Source of the DNA: a virus | Length of the DNA: 29,162 bases | Virus record (IMG/VR): IMGVR_UViG_3300044626_000114 | Coordinates: 1-29,162 of that record | Strand: one strand, 5' to 3' | In this document: positions 23,542 to 29,162 of the stretch, in pieces | How the letters are laid out: every line of letters starts with the position of its first letter | How positions within the stretch are numbered: position 1 is the first letter of the stretch | Made by a program: the position numbers and the translations under genes | Notes under the pieces: generated by a model | Database searches by the model: none | Told to the model about the DNA's origin: nothing | What the model saw: the letters and a program-made list of their open reading frames with translations, nothing else

Positions 23542-23570
23542 AATAAAAAAAGGCACTTAATAAAAGTGCC
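23541..23570 (-). terminator. Intrinsic terminator after small decoration-like gene
   Basis: On the - strand GGCACTT (23570-23564) pairs with AAGTGCC (23558-23552) around a five-base loop, followed by TTTTTTTATTT (23551-23541). This is a textbook stem plus T-run, 26 bases after the 106-residue gene. It separates that gene from the connector genes. Confidence 0.85.
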
Positions 23571-23595
23571 TCTTCCTTTCTAGTTTGATAACTTA

Positions 23596-23916
23596 TTAAG
23601 CAATAGCTACAGATGTAATTAACTGTTGAGTTGCACCAACCAATGGTAATGCAGGAACAATAATAGCATCAGGATTTGAACCAGAGCTATTAGCTAAAGC
23701 CAATGCATTAACTACAGCATAGTGAGATGCATAAGTATCATCAGCAGTAGTAAATGTAATAGTAATTACATCAGCAGTAGCAACACCACCAATAGCGGTA
23801 AGAACTAATGTTGATGTAGATGGCATTGTAATTAAATAATCAGCATTAGCTGAAATTAATGCCTTTGGAAGTGCAGTAGCAGCTCCAATCGTAAATTGCA
23901 AAAATTTTCTGTTCAT
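23596..23916 (-). CDS. Small virion protein, possibly head decoration, 106 aa
   Basis: A Thr/Ala/Val-rich, low-charge, beta-rich protein (MNRKFLQFTIG, then DYLITMPSTSTLVLTAIGG, then DVITITFTTADDTYASH). It is placed after the capsid and a conserved head protein, has a -7 element in front and a strong terminator behind, which makes it an independently transcribed small gene. That is typical of abundant virion proteins such as decoration or head-completion proteins. No family motif makes the assignment firm. ATG 23916 is immediately preceded by an 18-base perfect palindrome, which may affect translation or regulation. Confidence 0.65.
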   Translation of the reverse strand: MNRKFLQFTIGAATALPKALISANADYLITMPSTSTLVLTAIGGVATADVITITFTTADDTYASHYAVVNALALANSSGSNPDAIIVPALPLVGATQQLITSVAIA

Positions 23917-23934
23917 TTTTAAAACGTTTTAAAA
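23917..23934. promoter_or_regulatory. 18-bp perfect palindrome at start of decoration-like gene
   Basis: TTTTAAAACGTTTTAAAA is a perfect palindrome that ends directly against the ATG (23916) on the - strand. It would be in the mRNA leader or be a dimeric protein site between the -7 element at 23948-23955 and the start codon. Confidence 0.5.
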
Positions 23935-23947
23935 GTTAATAACGATG

Positions 23948-23955
23948 CAAATATA
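23948..23955 (-). promoter_or_regulatory. -7 element TATATTTG before decoration-like gene
   Basis: TATATTTG on the - strand fits TAnnTTTG. It starts immediately after the TAG stop of the 259-residue gene and lies 31 bases before ATG 23916, leaving room for a normal leader. A TTG lies upstream with a 24-base spacer, slightly longer than usual. Confidence 0.45.
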
Positions 23956-24735
23956 CTAATTATTTGATAACTTATCGTCCAAGAACTGATACAGCTCAAT
24001 ACCTTCATCTGAATGTAAATATGAAGCTAAAACAGATGTTGCATTGTCACCAAATGGAATAGTTAACAATTTCTTTTTGTTTTCTTTCAAATTGAAATAC
24101 AAGTCTTTGCCATTATTCTTTAATACCAAATAACCATCTGATATAGCTCTAGCTGCTATGTTGTTTATTTTTAATGATGGGTCATTTACAGCTTCCAAGA
24201 AATCTTGTGGATATCTCTTAGCATAAATCATCATGTCTCTTTTAATTTCAGAACTACTCATTTTATCAACTTGTCCACCAACTAAAATACGAGCAACAGC
24301 TTCTAATGTATTAAAGTCATTTGCAGCCAAATCTCTAGCGGCCAACTGTGCATCAAGTTCTGAATAAATTGATTGAATATCTTCTTCAGCATCTTTTTCA
24401 TTGTCAAATTCAAAAAATTCACTTCCATTACCAGGATGGTAATGTAAGAATTGTTGTAAAACTGGATTTGTTCTAGGAACTGTCAAAACACCATCTTCAA
24501 ATACAATTGGTTCAACAATTACATTTTGGTCTTGCTCTTCCTGAAAAGGAGTATTTGAGTTTCTTGCGTAACGAAGTGGGTGATTTGTATTAGTTTCTTG
24601 ACAATAGTAAAGTAAACGTTGTCTAGGTGTATCCTTTGAAGATATATAATAAGACAAAGGTGATTGATTGTTTCGCAGAATATAAGTTCTGTCTTTTGGT
24701 TCGAGAGCAACTCTCTTAATTGTTAATTTTTCCAT
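23956..24735 (-). CDS. Conserved head-region structural protein, 259 aa
   Basis: A protein of unknown exact role that follows the major capsid gene. The N-terminal part contains RQRLLYYCQETNTNHPLRYA and NTPFQEEQDQNVIVEPIVFE, then FLHYHPGNG; the block with LRYAxN, TPFxxEQ and epIvFedG is one I associate with proteins beside capsid genes of crAss-like phages. The rest is helical, with an ARDLAANDFNTLEAVARILVGG segment and a C-terminal LASYLHSDEGIELYQFLDD. The acidic helices suggest a protein-contact role such as head completion. ATG 24735 lies 26 bases after the capsid terminator and has an A/T-rich leader. Confidence 0.7.
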   Translation of the reverse strand: MEKLTIKRVALEPKDRTYILRNNQSPLSYYISSKDTPRQRLLYYCQETNTNHPLRYARNSNTPFQEEQDQNVIVEPIVFEDGVLTVPRTNPVLQQFLHYHPGNGSEFFEFDNEKDAEEDIQSIYSELDAQLAARDLAANDFNTLEAVARILVGGQVDKMSSSEIKRDMMIYAKRYPQDFLEAVNDPSLKINNIAARAISDGYLVLKNNGKDLYFNLKENKKKLLTIPFGDNATSVLASYLHSDEGIELYQFLDDKLSNN

Positions 24736-24760
24736 TTTATATAATTTAAATTTTTAAAAT

Positions 24761-24786
24761 AGAGAGGGCCAATAAAGACCCTCTCT
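24761..24786 (-). terminator. Intrinsic terminator after major capsid gene
   Basis: On the - strand AGAGAGGG (24786-24779) pairs perfectly with CCCTCTCT (24768-24761) around a ten-base loop, followed by ATTTTAAAAATTT. It lies 11 bases after the capsid stop. The T-run is short, so partial termination (a stepped drop in expression) is likely. Confidence 0.75.
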
Positions 24787-24796
24787 GTGTTTATTC

Positions 24797-26194
24797 TTAT
24801 CCTTTGAAGATAAAGAAGTTGTTTGCACCAAGTGTACAAAGAGCTCTTTCAGACAAGAAGTTAACCTCCATTGCATCAAGATCGCTAGTTGCAGCACCAC
24901 CAGCAGAACCAGTCATCCAAGTTTTGTAACGTCTGTTTTCAGCTTCAGAAGCTCGGTAACGAACGTGTAAGAATGGACGTTTTGCGTTTTTACCAAGAAC
25001 TTGGTCATAAACTGTAGTTGTACCAGCAGGAACTAAAACTCCGTTTACAGCTCCACCAACTAGACCACCACGAAGAGTAGCATCGTTAAGATATTTCCAG
25101 TCAGTTTTGTAGAACTCATAACCTCTACGGAATCCTGTGAATCCAAGATTCAAAGCCATTTGCTCGCTGTTATCGAATAATCCATAAGATGTACCACCAA
25201 CTCCGTAAGAGTTTTGAGCAGCTAACATATCATCGATATCGAAAGAGAACTGACGATTCAAGAATAATGCATTCTCAGCGATAGCTCCTTGCTTGTCAAG
25301 ACGTTGTACGATAGTATCAAAGTCAGCCAAAGCAGATGGATTACCACCAGCCCATACATTTCCTCTTGATTCGATAGAAGCAAATAAACCTTGAGTTCCT
25401 TTGTTACCAATATCACCAGTTGCAGCTATAGCACCAGAACCAGTTTCAGCAATAACACCTTCTACCATTGCCATTTCAAGATAATCTTCAAAACGTAGAC
25501 GAGTCTCGTGCTCTGATTTCAAATACCACAAATAACCAGTAGCTCCATTCTCAGTAGTTACCTCAACCCATCCGATTTGAGCCATATCAGATCCTGATAC
25601 AACATATTTATCTTTGATGATGATAGGAGATACTTCAAAAAAGCTATCTTCAGCTTCTAAAGAACCGCTCATTCCGTTAGCTCCTTTTTTGAATTCAGAA
25701 CCATAAACGAAAGCAGTAAATGTAGCTCCAGTATCACCTGCTAAGATACCACCTGCATTATAGAAAGCTACTGTAAAACGATCAGAAGCAGGTAAAGCAG
25801 TGATAATACCTTTGTAAGATGAAGATGCAGAAGCATTGTTTGATAAGAATACAGTTTGACCTATTCGGAAAACACAAGTTCCTGTACCAATGTCAAAAGT
25901 TACAGAGTCATCACCACCTGAAGCACCTACAGCTGTAACAGCAGTATACTTAGTATGTAAACGACCTTGCTCCGCCCACTTAATTAAGTCAGAGTTAGAA
26001 GGGATTTCAGCACCAACCATACGCAAGAAAGATGCGATAGATCGGTTTCCATAACGCTCAAATTCTTGCTCATAAGTATCAGGAAGATACTGATTCAAGA
26101 AATTGAAGTTAGTGATGTAGTTTGTAGGCAATGTTGCCTTAACGGAGCTAGGTGTAATATTTACACCAGGACTCGCTTGTAATGTACCAGCCAT
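24797..26194 (-). CDS. Major capsid protein, crAss-like HK97 type
   Basis: A 465-residue protein that forms the icosahedral shell. The segment FLNQYLPDTYEQEFERYGNR, then FLRMVGAEIPSNSDLIKWAEQGRLH (residues ~33-80), and the C-terminal NFLSERALCTLGANNFFIFKG are the typical edges of capsid proteins of crAss-like and related Bacteroidota phages. A 90-residue Gly/Ser/Ala/Thr-rich beta stretch (~85-170) may be an inserted surface or E-loop-like region. The order scaffold, capsid, head protein fits. ATG 26194 starts five bases after the scaffold stop with an A-rich leader. The gene has less AT-biased codon use than its neighbours by eye, consistent with high expression, and a terminator follows. Confidence 0.88.
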   Translation of the reverse strand: MAGTLQASPGVNITPSSVKATLPTNYITNFNFLNQYLPDTYEQEFERYGNRSIASFLRMVGAEIPSNSDLIKWAEQGRLHTKYTAVTAVGASGGDDSVTFDIGTGTCVFRIGQTVFLSNNASASSSYKGIITALPASDRFTVAFYNAGGILAGDTGATFTAFVYGSEFKKGANGMSGSLEAEDSFFEVSPIIIKDKYVVSGSDMAQIGWVEVTTENGATGYLWYLKSEHETRLRFEDYLEMAMVEGVIAETGSGAIAATGDIGNKGTQGLFASIESRGNVWAGGNPSALADFDTIVQRLDKQGAIAENALFLNRQFSFDIDDMLAAQNSYGVGGTSYGLFDNSEQMALNLGFTGFRRGYEFYKTDWKYLNDATLRGGLVGGAVNGVLVPAGTTTVYDQVLGKNAKRPFLHVRYRASEAENRRYKTWMTGSAGGAATSDLDAMEVNFLSERALCTLGANNFFIFKG

Positions 26195-26199
26195 TTTTT

Positions 26200-27309
26200 C
26201 TAATTTTTGTTTTTGTTTCTAATTACTAATCTGTTGCCACGATCATCATCTATAGCTGTAACTTTGAAACCTGGAGCTGGTGTAACTTGTGTAGCTTGTC
26301 GAGTCATATCAATATTTTTTGACTCTTTAGCCACATTGTCAACCGCATCTGCCATTCCTTTCTCATAAAAGAACTTGGCAAACTTCTCTGGGTTCGAAGC
26401 CACTGCAATAGCACGATGGAAAGATTCAGCGTCCTTAAGATAACCTTCATCATTCAAAAACTTTGATACAAAGTTCTGAAGATTAGATTGCTCTTTTAGT
26501 AGATCAGGTGCTTCAGATGGTTTATAAACTAATTTCTTATTCTCATCCAAACTAAATCCGAAACCTTCGAACTTTTCAGAGAATAACTCAGAAGTTTTGT
26601 CAGCGAAATACTTTGACCTTTTTGCTTGCTCCTCCTCCGCTTGAGTCGTAGCTTGTTTATAACTCTTGTAAGCTTCGTAAGTTTCTTTTTCTTCTTGCGG
26701 AACAAAAGATTCTCTTGACTCAAGAGGAACTTTATACTGTTCTTTTAATCCGTTAAAGTACTCCTTAGCTTTAGTGAGTTCTTTTTTCTTAGCCAACTGC
26801 TTTTTCTTAATCTCTTTCTCGTCATCAAAGTCTGGATCATATCCAAACTGAGTGTCAAGATCGAATTTAATATCATCAATATCAAGATCTCTATCTTTGT
26901 TCTTGCGATATTCAAATAGCAATTGGTCCTGATCCATAGAATCATAGTCTTTATTTAATTGAATAAAGTCCTCGATACCACGACCAGTTTCTTTTTTATA
27001 CTTCAAATAGGTAGCAACCTCTGGATCTAAATCATCATTGCTTGATCTTTGCTCAAACAACTCGTCAAGATTGCTAATCTCTTTGTTATATCTTTTTCCA
27101 ATATATGAAAGAACTTTGTTGTCGTCTATCTCAATCTCTTGAGGTTCAACTGGTGTATCTATTGGTGCACTAACATCAACTTTATCAACAGGTGGCTCAT
27201 CTTGAACTTGTCCTGTTTCTTCAGCATGTTCGTCCAACAATTGCTGTTCTATCTCTGCAACTGACTTCTCCTCGAACTCAACTGCTCTTACTTTAAATTC
27301 TCCTTCCAT
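26200..27309 (-). CDS. Putative scaffolding protein, 369 aa
   Basis: A strongly charged protein (Glu/Asp/Lys-rich) with coiled-coil stretches around 160-240 (EKEIKKKQLAKKKELTKAK...) and a basic C-terminus (DDRGNRLVIRNKNKN), directly upstream of the capsid gene. Acidic N-terminus, coiled coil and a basic capsid-binding tail are the usual design of phage scaffolds, which guide capsid assembly and then leave the head. I see no protease domain. ATG 27309 is preceded by a -7 element (27325-27332) and two palindromes, so scaffold and capsid form a unit of their own. Confidence 0.75.
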   Translation of the reverse strand: MEGEFKVRAVEFEEKSVAEIEQQLLDEHAEETGQVQDEPPVDKVDVSAPIDTPVEPQEIEIDDNKVLSYIGKRYNKEISNLDELFEQRSSNDDLDPEVATYLKYKKETGRGIEDFIQLNKDYDSMDQDQLLFEYRKNKDRDLDIDDIKFDLDTQFGYDPDFDDEKEIKKKQLAKKKELTKAKEYFNGLKEQYKVPLESRESFVPQEEKETYEAYKSYKQATTQAEEEQAKRSKYFADKTSELFSEKFEGFGFSLDENKKLVYKPSEAPDLLKEQSNLQNFVSKFLNDEGYLKDAESFHRAIAVASNPEKFAKFFYEKGMADAVDNVAKESKNIDMTRQATQVTPAPGFKVTAIDDDRGNRLVIRNKNKN

Positions 27310-27324
27310 TTAATTAAATTTTTA

Positions 27325-27332
27325 CAAAGTTA
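27325..27332 (-). promoter_or_regulatory. -7 element TAACTTTG before scaffold/capsid genes
   Basis: TAACTTTGTAAAAA on the - strand fits the -7 consensus and ends 15 bases before ATG 27309. The element shares its spacing and downstream bases with that at 23534-23541. Two palindromes lie immediately upstream of it. Confidence 0.5.
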
Positions 27333-27346
27333 ATAATTATTTTTTA

Positions 27347-27401
27347 TATGCATCTGCATACTATATTATACAAATGAATCGTTTTATATGCATTTGCATA
27401 T
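27347..27401. promoter_or_regulatory. Two tandem palindromes upstream of scaffold gene
   Basis: Site A (27347-27360) is TATGCA-TC-TGCATA and site B (27386-27401) is ATATGCA-TT-TGCATAT; both are perfect palindromes around a two-base centre. They are about 40 bases apart and lie in similar TTTTATATGCA contexts. Site B touches the stop codon of the 210-residue gene. They precede the -7 element of the scaffold/capsid unit and look like operator or activator sites for a dimeric regulator of late genes. Confidence 0.6.
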
Positions 27402-27405
27402 TATG

Positions 27406-28038
27406 TTATTCATTATCATAAAACATCCTATCAGAATCCTCTGTATGCCACTTGTCATATCCCTCACAATTAAACCAAGCATTGTTTACTAAATAGTCAG
27501 GTTTAGATGGAAACTCTTTTGTAACAAAAGAAGGCTCATACCAACGCACCCTGTTATTTGGCTGCAATGCTATTTGTCCGTTCTCTAGTAATATAATATG
27601 ATGTGACTTATGCTCTAGTGGATCTTCAGCTAATGTTATGTCAGTATTTATATCATTAGAACCCCAATTAATTGTAGCATAATAGTTACCCTTATACCAT
27701 TGCCTGTCTTTCATATACACATCAACATTTGTGTCATATACATAAGACAATTGAGTTAATGTGAATCTGTAGCTAAAACAATTCCATATCTGTAAGTAAT
27801 GAAATGGTAAATCAGGATTTGGTAACTCTGGCTCAGTTAGTAATGCGTGTGATGGTAATTTATCTCTCATAACACCATTCTCAAGTAACACTTGAAATAA
27901 TGCTGCCTGCCCTGGCATACATCTCACTGAAATAATTACTCCTTGAGTAAATTCACCATGTCCCTTTTTAAATTGATACATGTATTCATTTCTAACGAAT
28001 ACCTTCAAAGGGAAAAAATTATGTTCTATATATGCCAC
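27406..28038 (-). CDS. Conserved virion-module protein, 210 aa
   Basis: A protein of unknown exact role between portal and scaffold genes. It carries an aromatic pattern (FHYLQIWNCFSYRFT, then DRQWYKGNYYATINWGSND) and the phrase EHKSHHIILLENGQIALQPNNRVRWYEPSFV, a block I recall as strongly conserved in this gene position in marine and Bacteroidota phages. It probably takes part in head assembly. It starts with GTG at 28038, which shares one base with the TAG stop of the portal gene, so translation is probably coupled. It has no signal peptide. No enzyme motif is visible. Confidence 0.75.
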   Translation of the reverse strand: MAYIEHNFFPLKVFVRNEYMYQFKKGHGEFTQGVIISVRCMPGQAALFQVLLENGVMRDKLPSHALLTEPELPNPDLPFHYLQIWNCFSYRFTLTQLSYVYDTNVDVYMKDRQWYKGNYYATINWGSNDINTDITLAEDPLEHKSHHIILLENGQIALQPNNRVRWYEPSFVTKEFPSKPDYLVNNAWFNCEGYDKWHTEDSDRMFYDNE

Positions 28039-29162
28039 TATTTAGGACTAAATGATTCTAAATCGAAGCCATCCAAAGAATCTTCACTCGATTCGAAGTT
28101 CAATGGTGGTAAGTTATTCTTTCTTTGATTAATTAATTCAGATTGTCTTGTTGCTTGAAGATCAACTCGCTTATCTTTAGCTTCTTCTTTTTTCTCTTCT
28201 CGCTTCATTAAGTTATCCGTCTCAATACCCTTTAACTGCATATTGTATTGGAATTCTTGATCCATTAATTGAGCTTTAATAGCTGCTTCAGCTTGCATTT
28301 GTTGAACAGCAAAATTCATCTCAGCCTCTCTCAACTGAATCTTAGACTGAGCTTCAAGTTGAATCAATTGAGCTTTAGATTCAGCAGCAGCTTGTTGAGA
28401 TTGAATGTTACTTTGCATTTGCATTTGGAACTGCATTTCTTGTTCTTTCTGCTTCTGCTCCATTCTCTTTCTTCTCTTCAACTTTAATAACTCATTTGCT
28501 AACTTAATATTGTTAATCATTCTAATATCAATAGCATCCTCTAAGTCGATTGTCTGTTGTTGTAATGAAACTTGAATATTTGCCTCAAGCATTTGTTTTT
28601 GTTCTTCATCTGGAGCCAACTCGATAAAGATACCAAAGTCATGCAAATAAAGATCCTTTATGTCATTAAGTATCGCAACATTATATTTACCAATCTGCAT
28701 TGCAAACTCTTCAGCAAAGTCAGAGTACTCTAATATATCAGCAACTCTTATAGATAGACATTCAGCTAATCTTTTTGTTATATTTAAACCACCTTCTAAT
28801 ATATGTCTAGTAGCTGTATTTGAATTCAATGCAGCTAGCTTCTGAACTCCAACCAAAGCGTCAGGACTAGGTGTAGACCCATCCCTTACCTCATTAATAC
28901 CAGTCACATCACGTATCATATTTAGATAGTGATTATAGTTACCTATCAATGCAGCCATTTTTGATTGACCACTATTTGAATTCAACTCTTGTATAGGAAC
29001 TCTAGCATTATTAAACTCACCATCTTGCGTGTAACTTCTACCAATAACACTACCAGTCTGAAAATATAGTTTTAAAGCGTCCTCTGGATTGTATGCTGCT
29101 CCAGTTCCTAGGTCAACCTCATTGATACCATCAGCGTCAATAAACACCCCATCAGGAACTAC
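28038..29162 (-). CDS. Portal protein, C-terminal part (5' truncated)
   Basis: The C-terminal 374 residues of the dodecameric portal through which DNA enters the head. The frame is open to the window edge, five codons beyond the first possible GTG at 29147, so the start lies outside. The stretch with RVPIQELNSNSGQSK, LIGNYNHYLNMIRDVTGINE and DGSTPSPDALVGVQKLAALNSN resembles portals of crAss-like and marine podoviruses. It is followed by a long Gln/Glu/Lys-rich coiled coil (~215-345), probably the helical barrel at the head interior. Its order before scaffold and capsid supports the call. The end overlaps the next start as TAGTG. Confidence 0.85.
   Translation of the reverse strand, partial: VVPDGVFIDADGINEVDLGTGAAYNPEDALKLYFQTGSVIGRSYTQDGEFNNARVPIQELNSNSGQSKMAALIGNYNHYLNMIRDVTGINEVRDGSTPSPDALVGVQKLAALNSNTATRHILEGGLNITKRLAECLSIRVADILEYSDFAEEFAMQIGKYNVAILNDIKDLYLHDFGIFIELAPDEEQKQMLEANIQVSLQQQTIDLEDAIDIRMINNIKLANELLKLKRRKRMEQKQKEQEMQFQMQMQSNIQSQQAAAESKAQLIQLEAQSKIQLREAEMNFAVQQMQAEAAIKAQLMDQEFQYNMQLKGIETDNLMKREEKKEEAKDKRVDLQATRQSELINQRKNNLPPLNFESSEDSLDGFDLESFSPK

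Noticed and set aside
1-29162. tRNA genes, CRISPR arrays, integrase, transposase or a diversity-generating retroelement
   Set aside because: I saw no cloverleaf, no regularly spaced repeats, no recombinase or DDE motifs and no reverse transcriptase; the window lacks evidence of lysogeny.

Overview
The window is a piece of a double-stranded DNA phage (or prophage-like contig) that probably infects a member of the Bacteroidota. It is AT-rich by eye. Starts are preceded by A/T-rich leaders rather than Shine-Dalgarno sequences, and several gene fronts carry the Bacteroidota -7 promoter element TAnnTTTG. The head and tail proteins belong to the set shared by crAss-like podoviruses and related environmental phages: a capsid protein with a crAss-like N-terminus, a Gln-rich portal, and a large 'stabilization'-type tail protein. 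Both edges cut through genes, so this is an internal fragment. Terminase, DNA polymerase, RNA polymerase and a recognisable lysis enzyme are not visible and would lie outside.

Layout. Positions 1 to about 6310 are on the + strand and hold a tightly packed replication/DNA-metabolism operon. In order it contains the end of an SF3-type helicase, a small protein, an SF2 helicase, a small conserved protein, a beta-class DNA methyltransferase in its own cassette, a VRR-NUC-like nuclease, a small HTH protein, a small unknown, a two-helix membrane protein, two further small proteins, an HTH plus metallophosphoesterase protein, and a 54-residue ORF. Many of these genes overlap by 4 to 47 bases. The operon meets the opposing late operon at about 6300, where a hairpin with T-runs on both sides looks like a bidirectional terminator.

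From 29162 down to 6297 everything is on the - strand and forms the virion module in the order of use: portal, conserved structural protein, scaffold, major capsid protein, conserved head protein, small decoration-like protein, two connector/ring-type proteins, the large tail stabilization protein with a C-terminal BACON-like domain, a separately encoded protein carrying what looks like the missing C-terminal part of that tail protein, a GNAT-like protein, two internal or ejected proteins, and an 8-kb gene for a 2657-residue polyvalent protein with a DdrB/ParB-like domain. Terminators after the capsid gene and after the small decoration-like gene, plus -7 elements before the scaffold, decoration-like, connector and split-tail genes, suggest separately tuned late transcripts.

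The points most worth a second look are the methyltransferase gene bracketed by 23/24-base inverted repeats that each contain a DnaA-box 9-mer; two unrelated pairs of tandem palindromes spaced 40 to 41 bases apart, one ahead of the methyltransferase cassette and one ahead of the scaffold/capsid genes; the BACON-bearing, apparently split tail stabilization protein; and the giant polyvalent protein positioned as a co-injected virion component.
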